Of a DNA stretch of 64,000 bases, positions 46,363-55,062 are shown one piece after another. Numbering within the stretch: the first letter of the stretch is position 1; the number at the start of each line of letters is the position of its first letter. Under the pieces are notes generated by a model. The model saw only the letters and a list, made by a program, of their open reading frames with translations, did no database searches and had not been told where the DNA came from. The translations under genes were made by a program, and so were the position numbers. Source of the stretch: Endosaccharibacter trunci (GTDB taxonomy: Bacteria > Pseudomonadota > Alphaproteobacteria > Acetobacterales > Acetobacteraceae); contig JAMSKV010000003.1 of assembly GCA_024515975.1 (NCBI GenBank), positions 233,541 to 297,540 on the forward strand, read 5' to 3'.

Positions 46363-47372
46363 TGCGCGAGACCCCGCCTGCGTCGCGCGCGGCGATCGTC
46401 GGCTTGTCCGGACCGTCGCTGTTGCCGGAGGAGCGGGATCTGTTGCGCGAAACGCCGCCGCTCGGTGTGATCCTGTTCAAGCGCAACGTGGACACGCCGG
46501 ATCGGCTTGCAGCCCTGATCGGCGCGTTGCGCGACATCGTGCCGGACATGCTTCTCTGCGTGGACCAGGAAGGCGGCCGCGTGGCGCGGCTGCGTCCGCC
46601 GTTCTGGGATGCGCATCCGCCAGCCGCCGCCCTAGGCGCGCTCTACGCGCGCGAGCCGAAGGCAGGTTTGCGCGCCGCCTTCCTGTGTGGCGCACTGATC
46701 GGCGCGCAATGCGCCGATGCGGGGTTCGATCTGGTCTGCGCGCCCGTGCTCGACCTTTATGTGCCGGGCGCCGACGCGGTAATCGGCGACCGCGCCTTTT
46801 CCGCCGATCCTGAGGCTGTTTCCGTGCTCGGCGCCGCCTTCGCCGACGGTCTGCTGGCGGCGGGCATCCAGCCGGTCGGAAAACACGCGCCGGGTCATGG
46901 CCGCTCCCTGGTCGACAGCCATCTGGCGCTGCCGGAGCTGGACGGGCTGGACGAGAACGACCTGCTGCCGTTCCGCGCCAACCGGAACCTGCCCTGGATG
47001 ATGACCGCGCATATCCGCTATCGCGCGCTGGATCCGGATCGCCCGGCGACCCTGTCGCGCACGGTGATCGACGAGGTTCTGCGTCGCGAGCTGGGGTTCA
47101 CCGGCCTGATCGTCTCGGACGATCTGTCCATGCACGCGGTGAGCGGCGAGCCTGGCGCTCTGGCCGCGTCGGCGCTCGCGGCGGGCTGCGACCTGGCGCT
47201 GCACTGCTCCGGCGTGCTGGCGGAGACCCGTTCGGTGTTGGCCGCATCGCCGCCGCCGGACGCAGCGCTGCGTGCGCGTCTCGAAGCGGCGACCGCGCTG
47301 GCGTCTGCCCGTAAGCAGACGCTCGACCGCGCCGCTCTTGCCGCCGAGCGGGCGCGTCTGCTGTCATGGTGA
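46362..47372 (+). CDS. nagZ: Beta-N-acetylhexosaminidase NagZ
   Basis: 336-residue GH3 enzyme removing N-acetylglucosamine from muropeptides in wall recycling. Signature KHAPGHGRSLVDSHLALP holds the His/Asp pair, and FTGLIVSDDLSMHAVSG carries the nucleophile Asp; CVDQEGGRVARLR is conserved at the substrate site. The ATG overlaps the SPOR gene's stop by one base. Its own end overlaps the scpA start. Confidence 0.94.
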   Translation: MRETPPASRAAIVGLSGPSLLPEERDLLRETPPLGVILFKRNVDTPDRLAALIGALRDIVPDMLLCVDQEGGRVARLRPPFWDAHPPAAALGALYAREPKAGLRAAFLCGALIGAQCADAGFDLVCAPVLDLYVPGADAVIGDRAFSADPEAVSVLGAAFADGLLAAGIQPVGKHAPGHGRSLVDSHLALPELDGLDENDLLPFRANRNLPWMMTAHIRYRALDPDRPATLSRTVIDEVLRRELGFTGLIVSDDLSMHAVSGEPGALAASALAAGCDLALHCSGVLAETRSVLAASPPPDAALRARLEAATALASARKQTLDRAALAAERARLLSW

Positions 47373-48196
47373 AGGCGGAGCCGGCGAGCGATGCCGGACC
47401 GGGCGCGGCGTCCGCCCCGGTTTCGGCGGCGCCGATGCTTCAGCTCGACGGATTCGAAGGCCCGCTCGATCTGCTGCTCGATCTGGCCCGGGCGCAGAAG
47501 GTCGATCTGGCCCGCATCTCCATCCTGACGCTGGTGGAGCAGTATCTCGCCGTGGTGCGCAGCGCGCCGGTGGGGCTGGAGCTGGCGGCGGATTGGCTGG
47601 TGATGGCGGCCTGGCTCGCCTGGCTGAAATCGCGCCTGCTCCTGCCGGACGACCCCGCGGCGGCGGAAGAGGGCGAGATCGCCGCCGAGGCGTTGCAGGA
47701 GCGTCTGCTGGAGCTGTCCCGCATCGGCGAGGCGGCGCGCTGGCTCGACCGGCAGCCCCAGCTCGGACGCGACGTGTTTCCGCGCGGCGCCGCCGAACAG
47801 CTGCGCGAGATCGACCGCAGCGGGCTGTCGCTCGATATGGGACAGTTGCTCGCCGCCTATATGGCCGCCTGCCGTCGCACCGCGCGTCGCGGCGTGTATC
47901 GTCCGCGCCCGCCCTCGTTCTGGACGGTGCAGGACGCGCTGGAGCGGCTGCGCCGGCTCGTGGGCGATGTCGCGTCGGATTGGTGCACGCTGGAGCAGTT
48001 CCTGCCGAGCCCGGCCGAGACCCCCTCCAACCCGCATGGCGATCCGGGCTGGCCGCGCCGCGCCGCACTGGCCGGCACGCTGATCGCCGGGCTGGAGATG
48101 GCCAAGAGCGGAGCGATCGAGTTGAGGCAGGAGGAGGCGTTCGGGCCGGTGATGCTGCGCGTGAGCGAGTCCGCGCCGGAGGCGGAAGCGGCATGA
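47366..48196 (+). CDS. scpA: Segregation and condensation protein ScpA
   Basis: 276-residue kleisin subunit of the SMC-ScpAB condensin. Kleisin N-terminal signature FEGPLDLLLDLARAQKVDLARIS, the middle LAADWLVMAAWLAWLKSRLLLP, and a C-terminal winged-helix part. An extra ~25 low-complexity residues precede the kleisin domain. It overlaps nagZ by 7 bp and scpB by 4 bp. Confidence 0.95.
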   Translation: MVKAEPASDAGPGAASAPVSAAPMLQLDGFEGPLDLLLDLARAQKVDLARISILTLVEQYLAVVRSAPVGLELAADWLVMAAWLAWLKSRLLLPDDPAAAEEGEIAAEALQERLLELSRIGEAARWLDRQPQLGRDVFPRGAAEQLREIDRSGLSLDMGQLLAAYMAACRRTARRGVYRPRPPSFWTVQDALERLRRLVGDVASDWCTLEQFLPSPAETPSNPHGDPGWPRRAALAGTLIAGLEMAKSGAIELRQEEAFGPVMLRVSESAPEAEAA

Positions 48197-48801
48197 GCGA
48201 CGAGACGCGCATCCGGCTGGTGGAAGCGCTGGTGTTCGCGTCGGCCGAACCCGTGCGCGAGGCGGCGGTGGCCGATCTGCTCCAGGCGAAACTGGGCGAG
48301 GACGAAGCGGTCGACGCTCGGGCCGTCCTGCTGGCGGTGCAGGCCCTGTATGCCGGGCGCGGCGTCGAGCTCGTGGAGGTGGGTGGCGGCTGGCAGTTCC
48401 GTACCGCCGCCGATCTGGCCCCCGCCCTGACCACGGTTCTGGAACGGCCGCGTCGCTTGCCGCGGGTGGCGATGGAGACGCTGGCGATCGTCGCCTATCA
48501 TCAGCCCTGCACCCGCACCGAGATCGAGGCGATCCGCGGCGTGTCGCTCGGCCAGCAGACCCTCGACCAGCTTCTGGAAACCGGACTGATCGTGCCGCGC
48601 GGTCGCAAGGAAGTGCCGGGCCGGCCCGTGCTGTGGGGCACCTCGCCGGCCTTCCTGCAACGCTTCGGTCTCAACCATCTGCGCGATCTGCCGCGTCGGG
48701 AAGAGCTTCTGGTGGAGCTACCCGGCGCCGTCGCTTCGTCGGCTCCCGGCCGAGGGGAAGAAGCGGAACAGGGGCCCGGGGCCGATGCGCGAGATGGCTG
48801 A
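48193..48801 (+). CDS. scpB: Segregation and condensation protein ScpB
   Basis: 202 residues with paired winged helices: RLVEALVFASAEPVRE, LPRVAMETLAIVAYHQPCTRTEIEAIRGVS and GRPVLWGTSPAFLQRFGL. Binds ScpA in the SMC condensin. The ATG overlaps the scpA stop (ATGA). The last ~35 residues are low-complexity Glu/Gly/Ala. Confidence 0.95.
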   Translation: MSDETRIRLVEALVFASAEPVREAAVADLLQAKLGEDEAVDARAVLLAVQALYAGRGVELVEVGGGWQFRTAADLAPALTTVLERPRRLPRVAMETLAIVAYHQPCTRTEIEAIRGVSLGQQTLDQLLETGLIVPRGRKEVPGRPVLWGTSPAFLQRFGLNHLRDLPRREELLVELPGAVASSAPGRGEEAEQGPGADARDG

Positions 48802-48877
48802 GGGCAAGCGCGCGTGCTAGGGGATCGGGTCGAAGGCTCGGCTGCGGTCCGGGGCGGTTGTCGAGGCGCTGGAAGCA

Positions 48878-49441
48878 ATGTTTGGGCTGGATCTTTCCGA
48901 GTTCGCTCTGATCGGCATCGTGGCGCTTCTGTTCATCGGCCCCAAGGACATGCCGGTGGCGATCCGCACCGTCACCACCATGATCAAGAAGGGCCGCAAG
49001 CTCGCACAGGAATTCCAGGGTCATGTGGACGAGATGATCCGCGAGGCCGATCTGGGCGAGGCGCGCGATCAGTTCCGCCAGCTGCGCTCGCTGAACGTGC
49101 GCGGCCAGGTGATGCGGGCGCTGGACTCCGACGGCAGTATCCGGCGCACGTTCCAGGACGATCCGTTCAAGACGAAAACGGTGGATCTCCCGGCCATGGC
49201 GGCCGCCTCGGCGGAGCCGATCGCCGTGGAGGAGCGCCCGCTGCTCGGAACGGCGCCGCCGGACTACCCCGTCTTCGCGGAGGAGACGCCGGACCCGGCA
49301 GAGGCGGCCGATCCGGCGCCCTCTATCCTCCCGCCTACTCTGGCGCGTCGCCTGCGTGCCGAGCGGGCCAAGCCGCTGGCGCCGCGTTTCGTGCCCCCGC
49401 ATGCCGCCGGCGGCCTGCCGGCCCAGGCGCGTCGTCCGTGA
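48878..49441 (+). CDS. tatB: Sec-independent protein translocase protein TatB
   Basis: 187 residues: N-terminal membrane helix with FGLDLSEFALIGIVALLFIGPKD (hinge Gly/Pro typical for TatB), amphipathic helix KKGRKLAQEFQGHVDEMI, and a Pro-rich, variable C terminus. Being long and lacking the TatA-type FGSKKLP sequence, it is TatB rather than TatA. No tatA is adjacent, although tatC follows. Confidence 0.93.
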   Translation: MFGLDLSEFALIGIVALLFIGPKDMPVAIRTVTTMIKKGRKLAQEFQGHVDEMIREADLGEARDQFRQLRSLNVRGQVMRALDSDGSIRRTFQDDPFKTKTVDLPAMAAASAEPIAVEERPLLGTAPPDYPVFAEETPDPAEAADPAPSILPPTLARRLRAERAKPLAPRFVPPHAAGGLPAQARRP

Positions 49442-49484
49442 TGAGCGCGGCCGTGTCGACACCAACGGAACCGAGGCGAGTACC

Positions 49485-50273
49485 GTGAGCGCCGACCAGA
49501 TCGACGACAAGCCGATGCCGCTGCTCGATCATCTGATCGAGCTGAGACGGCGCCTGATCTGGTCGATGGTCGCCTTCGCGATCTCGTTCGCGATCTGCTA
49601 CCATTTCTCGGGCCGGATCTACCTGTTCCTGGCGCAGCCGCTCGCCCATATCATGGCCGAGAAGGGCGAGCAGCCGCATCTCATCTACACCGCGCTCTAC
49701 GAGGCCTTTTTCACCTACGTGAAAGTGGCGTTCTTCGGCGCGACGTTCCTGAGCTTTCCTGTGATGGCGAGCCAGGCCTGGATCTTCATCGCGCCGGGCC
49801 TCTATCGCAGCGAGAAGCGCGCCTTCGCGCCGTTCCTGATCGCGACCCCGATCCTGTTCCTGGCCGGCGCCGCGCTCGCCTATTATTTCGTGTTCCCGTT
49901 CGCCTGGAAATTCTTCCTCTCGTTCCAGACCGGCAACGGGCCGGATCAGCTCCAGATCCAGCTTCAGGCCAAGGTCAGCGAGTATCTGGCGCTCGTCACC
50001 AAGCTGATCCTGGCGTTCGGCATCGCCTTCGAACTCCCGGTGGTGCTGACGCTGTGCGCCAAGGTCGGGCTGGTGAACTCCGCCAGCCTGAAGCGCCTGC
50101 GGCGCTACGCCTATGTCGGCGCGTTCGTCGCCGCGGCGATCCTGACTCCGCCCGACGTGATCACCCAGACCGGTCTCGCCGTGCCCCTGATCGGGCTCTA
50201 TGAGATTTCCATCATCTGCGCCCGCCTGGTGGAGCCGAAACAGGCGCCAGAGCCCGCCGATAGGACAGAGTAA
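49485..50273 (+). CDS. tatC: Sec-independent protein translocase protein TatC
   Basis: 262 residues from the GTG at 49485, with GAGGCGAG just upstream. Six transmembrane helices; conserved PLLDHLIELRRRLIWSM at the N terminus, the periplasmic Glu region in LIYTALYEAFFTYVKVA, and AAAILTPPDVITQTGLAVPL. Binds twin-arginine signal peptides with TatB. One in-window client is the phospholipase C at 34997-37057. Confidence 0.95.
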   Translation: MSADQIDDKPMPLLDHLIELRRRLIWSMVAFAISFAICYHFSGRIYLFLAQPLAHIMAEKGEQPHLIYTALYEAFFTYVKVAFFGATFLSFPVMASQAWIFIAPGLYRSEKRAFAPFLIATPILFLAGAALAYYFVFPFAWKFFLSFQTGNGPDQLQIQLQAKVSEYLALVTKLILAFGIAFELPVVLTLCAKVGLVNSASLKRLRRYAYVGAFVAAAILTPPDVITQTGLAVPLIGLYEISIICARLVEPKQAPEPADRTE

Positions 50274-50276
50274 CCG

Positions 50277-51557
50277 ATGCACGACCTGCGCGCGCTTCGC
50301 GCCGATCCCGACGCCTTCGATGCCGATCTCGCACGACGCGGTCTGCCTCCGGTGGCTCACGAGCTGGTGTCGATCGACGAGGCGCGTCGCACGTCGCTGA
50401 CCCGGTTGCAGGAGCTGCAGTCGCGGCGCAACGCCATCTCGAAGGAGATCGGGCAGGCGAAGCGCAGCGGCGGCGACACCAGCGCGCTGGAAGCGGAATC
50501 CGTAGCGTCGCAGGCGGAGATGGCGACGCTTGAGGCCGAGGCCAGGTCCGCGGACGAGCGTATCCACTCCATTCTCGCAGAGTTGCCGAACCGGCTCGAT
50601 AACGGTGTTCCGGACGGCGCCGACGAGACCAGCAACGTGGTGGTGCATGAGCGCGGCGAGCGCCGGAATTTCGCCTTCGGGCCCAAGGAGCACTGGGAGC
50701 TCGGCGAGGCGCTCGGGCTGATGGATTTCGCCGCCGCCAGCAAGCTGTCCGGCAGTCGCTTCGTGATATTGCGCGGCGCGCTGGCGCGTTTGGAGCGGGC
50801 GATCGGCCAGTTCATGCTCGACCTGCATGTGACGGAGCATGGCTACGAGGAAACCGCGGTGCCGCTGCTGGTGGGCGAGGCGGCGATGTACGGCACCGAC
50901 AAGCTGCCGAAATTCGCCGATCAGAGCTTCTGCACCACCGACGGGCGCTGGCTGATCCCGACCGCCGAGGTGCCGCTCACCGCGCTCTCGGCCGGCGAGA
51001 TCGTGCCGGCGACGAGGCTGCCGATCCGTCTGACGGCGCTGTCGGCCTGTTTCCGCAGCGAAGCGGGGGCGGCCGGGCGCGACACGCGCGGCATGCTGCG
51101 TCAGCATCAGTTCATGAAGGTGGAGATGGTGTCCGTCGTGGCGCCGGAGTCCAGTGCGGACGAGCATGAGCGCATGACCCGCGCGGCCGAGACCGTGCTG
51201 GAGCGTCTGGGTATCCCGTATCGCCGCATGCTGCTCTGCGCCGGAGATACCGGTTTCGGCGCCGCCCGCACCTACGATCTGGAAGCGTGGCTGCCGGGGC
51301 AGGGCGCCTGGCGCGAGATTTCGTCCTGCTCCAACACGCGCGATTTCCAGGCCCGCCGCATGAATGCGCGCTTCCGTCGCGAGCCGGTCGGGGGTGCCAA
51401 GGGGACCACCGAGTTCGTCCACACCCTGAACGGTTCCGGCGTCGCGGTCGGGCGAGCGCTGATCGCGGTGATGGAGAACTACCAGAACGAGGACGGCTCG
51501 ATCACCATACCGGAGGCATTGCGTCCCTATATGGTCGGACGCGATCGTATCGGTTGA
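50277..51557 (+). CDS. serS: Seryl-tRNA synthetase
   Basis: 426-residue class II synthetase; N-terminal coiled-coil arm (residues ~25-100, [14 protein letters not shown]) and catalytic motifs 1-3, with [30 protein letters not shown] (motif 2) and [19 protein letters not shown] (motif 3). The ATG is 3 bp after the tatC stop. Confidence 0.97.
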   Translation: MHDLRALRADPDAFDADLARRGLPPVAHELVSIDEARRTSLTRLQELQSRRNAISKEIGQAKRSGGDTSALEAESVASQAEMATLEAEARSADERIHSILAELPNRLDNGVPDGADETSNVVVHERGERRNFAFGPKEHWELGEALGLMDFAAASKLSGSRFVILRGALARLERAIGQFMLDLHVTEHGYEETAVPLLVGEAAMYGTDKLPKFADQSFCTTDGRWLIPTAEVPLTALSAGEIVPATRLPIRLTALSACFRSEAGAAGRDTRGMLRQHQFMKVEMVSVVAPESSADEHERMTRAAETVLERLGIPYRRMLLCAGDTGFGAARTYDLEAWLPGQGAWREISSCSNTRDFQARRMNARFRREPVGGAKGTTEFVHTLNGSGVAVGRALIAVMENYQNEDGSITIPEALRPYMVGRDRIG

Positions 51558-51629
51558 CTAACAAGATGATAGTCTCGCTGTCCGGGGGATGCTAGAACGC
51601 TGCCGCCGCACCGGGATAGGGACACGACG

Positions 51630-53537
51630 TTGGGAGCCGAGGCTGCTTTCGGGAGCTTCCGCATCGCTCTCGACATCGGGAGCAACGATCCGGCGCCGGC
51701 GCCGATCGAGGTCGCGCGGGACGTGGATTGCTGCCGCCTCGCCGAGGTCGCCAGATTGTATCGGCTGGTGTTGCAGACCGCGCCGGATTGTCCGGGCCTG
51801 CGCCATCATGTCGACCTGCTGGCCAAGGGCAGCACGCTGGCCGAACTTGCGTCTTCGCTGATGGCTGTGTCCGGCGACGTCCGGGACGATCGCCAGACGG
51901 CTGCCCGGCTGTTCTGGGCGCGTGCCGGTGGCAATCCGGCCGCGTTCGCTGCCGCCTGGCGGCGTGCATCCGGCCTGGCTGATTTCGTGGCCGAACTGGC
52001 GCGTCGCCCGCTGGCCCGGGACAATATCCTGCGCGCCTTGTTCCCGTTCGGCGTGGATCCGCACGACGACGATGCCGGCCCCGCCTGGGGCTATCGCCTC
52101 TGGGCGGCGGAGATCGACGCGGTGCTGGCGCGCGTGTCGCGCCGATTTGCGCGGCTGCTGCGCGCATTCGGCGCCTGCGTCGTACTGACGCTTGATCTTG
52201 ATCCGGATGCGGATCCGCTGCTGCTGGATGCCACCGTGTCCGCCCTCCGCGAGCAGCGCTATAGGCGCTGGAGACTGCTTCTGCACGGCCAGGCGCCCGC
52301 CGGCTGGGTCGCGCCCGCCGATCCCCGGATCGTTCGAGACGAGGCCGCGGATCGGCCGCGCTGGCGGCGCGGCGTCCTGCGCGGCGTGTTGCGGCCGGGA
52401 GAGATTCTGTCGCCTCACGCTCTTGGCACGATCGCCCTGGCGGCGCTGCGCCGGCCCCGCACGGCGGCATGGCGTACGGACGAGGATCGCATCGATCCTG
52501 CCGGGGTCAGAAGCGAGCCGATGCTGCACCGGTCCGCGGGATTGGTGCTACGGCGCGACCGGGAGGATGCGACAGGTCGCGAGCGGCATCTTCCGCTGGT
52601 CCTGCTGCACCGGCGTGTCCCGGTGCGGCCCCCGTCGACTATCGTCGACGATCGCGCCGTGTTGCCTAGCGTATCGCTCGTGATCGCGACACGCGACCGC
52701 CCTGGTCTGCTCCAGCGCTGCGTGGACAGCATTCGCCGAACCATCGCGTCCTATCCAGGTGCGGTGGAGATCGTTCTGGTCGATAACGGCACCGAGGATG
52801 CCGGGGCGCTCGATCTGCTGGAGCGGTATCGTGGGGAGGGCTGCGTGGTGAAGCGGCGTCCCGGCGCGTTCAACTGGTCCGCCTTGTGCAACAGCGGCGC
52901 TGAAAGCGCCCATGGCGAGGTGCTGGTATTTCTCAACAACGATGTGGAGTGCTTTCGCGACGATTGGCTCGATCGTCTTGTTTGTGCCGTGCAGCAAGAA
53001 AATGTCGGCGCGGCGGGCGCCAAACTACTGTTTGCGGACGGGCGCATCCAACATAACGGAGTTTTGATCGGTCCCGGAACGGTGGCGGCGCACAGGGTGG
53101 ATGGCGTGGCGGAGGCCGAGCCGGTCCGCAGGAGCGTGTCCGCTGTCACCGGGGCTTGTCTCGCGGTGCGCCGCACGGTGTTCGTGCGGCAGGGCGGCTT
53201 CGACGAGAGCCTGCCGGTGACGTGGAACGATCTGGATTTCTGTCTGAGATTACGTAGGGGAAAGCTGGATATCGTGCTCGCGGCTGACAGTGTCCTGCGG
53301 CATGACGAAATGGGCACGCGCACGCCGGACCACGCGCCGGAAAACGTCGCGCAATTGGCCAGCAGCCTTCGCATCATACGGCGCAAACACGGCCGCGGGC
53401 TGAGGCGCTCGCTGTGCCGCGACCGGTTCCTGCACCCATTCCTACTCGCCGAAAGCGGCGCAACCCGGCTCGATTCGGACGTCGCGCCCCGGCTCCTCGT
53501 GGTCCTCGCTATGGGAGGCCTTACGTTGACGTCTTGA
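51630..53537 (+). CDS. GT2-family glycosyltransferase with an N-terminal degenerate domain
   Basis: 635 residues from the TTG at 51630 (AGGGA about nine bases upstream). The C-terminal half (about 350-600) is a GT-A fold: SVSLVIATRDRPGLLQRCVDSI, VEIVLVDNGTED, VFLNNDVECFRDDWLDRLV, TGACLAVRRTVF and WNDLDFCLRLRR, with plausible metal and acceptor residues. The first ~300 residues contain a second, degenerate-looking stretch (LTLDLDPDADPLLLDATVSALREQ). Probably transfers a sugar during polysaccharide or glycan assembly; two GT4 genes follow closely on the same strand. Confidence 0.82.
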   Translation: MGAEAAFGSFRIALDIGSNDPAPAPIEVARDVDCCRLAEVARLYRLVLQTAPDCPGLRHHVDLLAKGSTLAELASSLMAVSGDVRDDRQTAARLFWARAGGNPAAFAAAWRRASGLADFVAELARRPLARDNILRALFPFGVDPHDDDAGPAWGYRLWAAEIDAVLARVSRRFARLLRAFGACVVLTLDLDPDADPLLLDATVSALREQRYRRWRLLLHGQAPAGWVAPADPRIVRDEAADRPRWRRGVLRGVLRPGEILSPHALGTIALAALRRPRTAAWRTDEDRIDPAGVRSEPMLHRSAGLVLRRDREDATGRERHLPLVLLHRRVPVRPPSTIVDDRAVLPSVSLVIATRDRPGLLQRCVDSIRRTIASYPGAVEIVLVDNGTEDAGALDLLERYRGEGCVVKRRPGAFNWSALCNSGAESAHGEVLVFLNNDVECFRDDWLDRLVCAVQQENVGAAGAKLLFADGRIQHNGVLIGPGTVAAHRVDGVAEAEPVRRSVSAVTGACLAVRRTVFVRQGGFDESLPVTWNDLDFCLRLRRGKLDIVLAADSVLRHDEMGTRTPDHAPENVAQLASSLRIIRRKHGRGLRRSLCRDRFLHPFLLAESGATRLDSDVAPRLLVVLAMGGLTLTS

Positions 53538-53580
53538 GCCCGTCATGTTTCCTGCCCCCATGGGGCGTAAGAGAACATTC

Positions 53581-55062
53581 ATGACATCGGCGAAGCGAAC
53601 CGTTTGGATCGATGTCGACGATCTGTTCCATTATGTCGCGCATAACGCGCGGCTCAGCGGCATCCAGCGCCTGACCTACGAGCTCTATTCGGCGATCGAG
53701 CGACGCGCCGAGTCTTTCGGCCTGCGCACGGCGTATCTGCGGATCGATCCGGCGCTGGACGAGTTCGTCGTTGTCGACTGGGAGGATGTGCGCGCCCTCT
53801 GCCATGGGCTGACCACGGAGCATCCGCTGCCGCAATCCGCGCAGCCATCGCCGAGCTTGCCGCGTGCGCGGGGTGGCCTGGTGACGCGTGCCCGGTTGTT
53901 CAGCCGGGAGGCGGCGCTCTACGTCAATCATCGCCTGCCCGAAAATGCCCGCGAGCCTTTCGCACGTTTCCGCACCCTCCAGCTCGAAGCCCTGCGCGCC
54001 CTGGCGCAGATCCGGCGCGCCGGCGTCGGCACGGTGAAGCAGGCGGCAGGCCCGATCGTGAACCGCGCGGATACGCCGGTGCGCCTGCTCGATGTTGCGC
54101 AGCCGGGCGATTGGCTGTTATCGCTGGGCGCGCCCTGGCATCGGGTGGATTATGGCTCGCTGATCGCGCGTGCCAGGCGGGAAGGCGGGCTGCGCAGCGC
54201 TCTGCTGATCTATGATCTGATCCCGTTGCGCCGGCCGGAATGGTGTCACCACTCGCTGGTGGAAACCTTTGGAGCGTGGCTGGATGGCATGCTTCCTCAA
54301 TGCGACGCGCTGTTCGCCATTTCGGACGCCACCGCCAGGGACGTTTCCGATCTTCTGCAGAAGCGCGGCCGGACGGATCCGGTCGTCACCATGCCGGTCG
54401 GCACCGGCTTTCCGGCGTCGGAAGCCGCTGTCGTGCGGGTGCATGAACCGGTGCCCGCGCATGCGGTGCCAAAACCGGGCAGCTACGTTCTCTTCGTGAG
54501 CACGATCGAGGCGCGCAAGAATCATGCGCTGATGTTCCAGGTCTGGCGCCGCCTGGCCGAGATCATGCCGCCTGAGCGCTTGCCGACGCTGGTCTTCGCC
54601 GGCCGCATCGGCTGGCTGGTATCGGATCTGATGACCCAGATCGCCAATACCAGCTACTGTGACGGCAAACTTGCGATCATCGAGGATCCGTCGGATGCCG
54701 TTCTGATGCGCCTCTACGAAGGCTGCCTGTTCACGGTGCTGCCGTCCCTCTTCGAGGGCTGGGGATTGCCGGTCACGGAAAGCCTGTCCTTCGGCAAGCC
54801 CTGCGTCACGTCCGACACCACCTCTCTGCCGGAAGCCGGCGCCGGTTTGACCCGTATGCTTGACCCGTACGATCTGAACGATGCCACGCGCGTGATCCAC
54901 GAGATCCTGTCCGACCGGGAGAAACTGGCGGAATGGCAGGAAGAGGTGCGGCGCTCGTTCAAACCGGTGCCATGGACCCGCTCCGCCGACGCGATCCTGG
55001 CCGGCCTCGGGGGCCAGACGGTCGAGCGACATGGAATCGTTGTTGCGGAAAGCGCGGCATGA
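53581..55062 (+). CDS. GT4-family glycosyltransferase (first of a tandem pair)
   Basis: 493 residues from the ATG at 53581, preceded by AAGAGA; the in-frame ATG at 53545 has no ribosome binding site. GT-B fold with a GT4 nucleotide-sugar region: VLFVSTIEARKNHALMFQ, GRIGWLVSDLMTQI, and LFEGWGLPVTESLSFGKPCV with the EX7E-type pair. The N-terminal half begins VWIDVDDLFHYVAHNARLSGIQRLTYELY. Its stop overlaps the next gene's ATG. Shares the whole layout with that gene, so they are likely paralogues. Confidence 0.88.
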   Translation: MTSAKRTVWIDVDDLFHYVAHNARLSGIQRLTYELYSAIERRAESFGLRTAYLRIDPALDEFVVVDWEDVRALCHGLTTEHPLPQSAQPSPSLPRARGGLVTRARLFSREAALYVNHRLPENAREPFARFRTLQLEALRALAQIRRAGVGTVKQAAGPIVNRADTPVRLLDVAQPGDWLLSLGAPWHRVDYGSLIARARREGGLRSALLIYDLIPLRRPEWCHHSLVETFGAWLDGMLPQCDALFAISDATARDVSDLLQKRGRTDPVVTMPVGTGFPASEAAVVRVHEPVPAHAVPKPGSYVLFVSTIEARKNHALMFQVWRRLAEIMPPERLPTLVFAGRIGWLVSDLMTQIANTSYCDGKLAIIEDPSDAVLMRLYEGCLFTVLPSLFEGWGLPVTESLSFGKPCVTSDTTSLPEAGAGLTRMLDPYDLNDATRVIHEILSDREKLAEWQEEVRRSFKPVPWTRSADAILAGLGGQTVERHGIVVAESAA

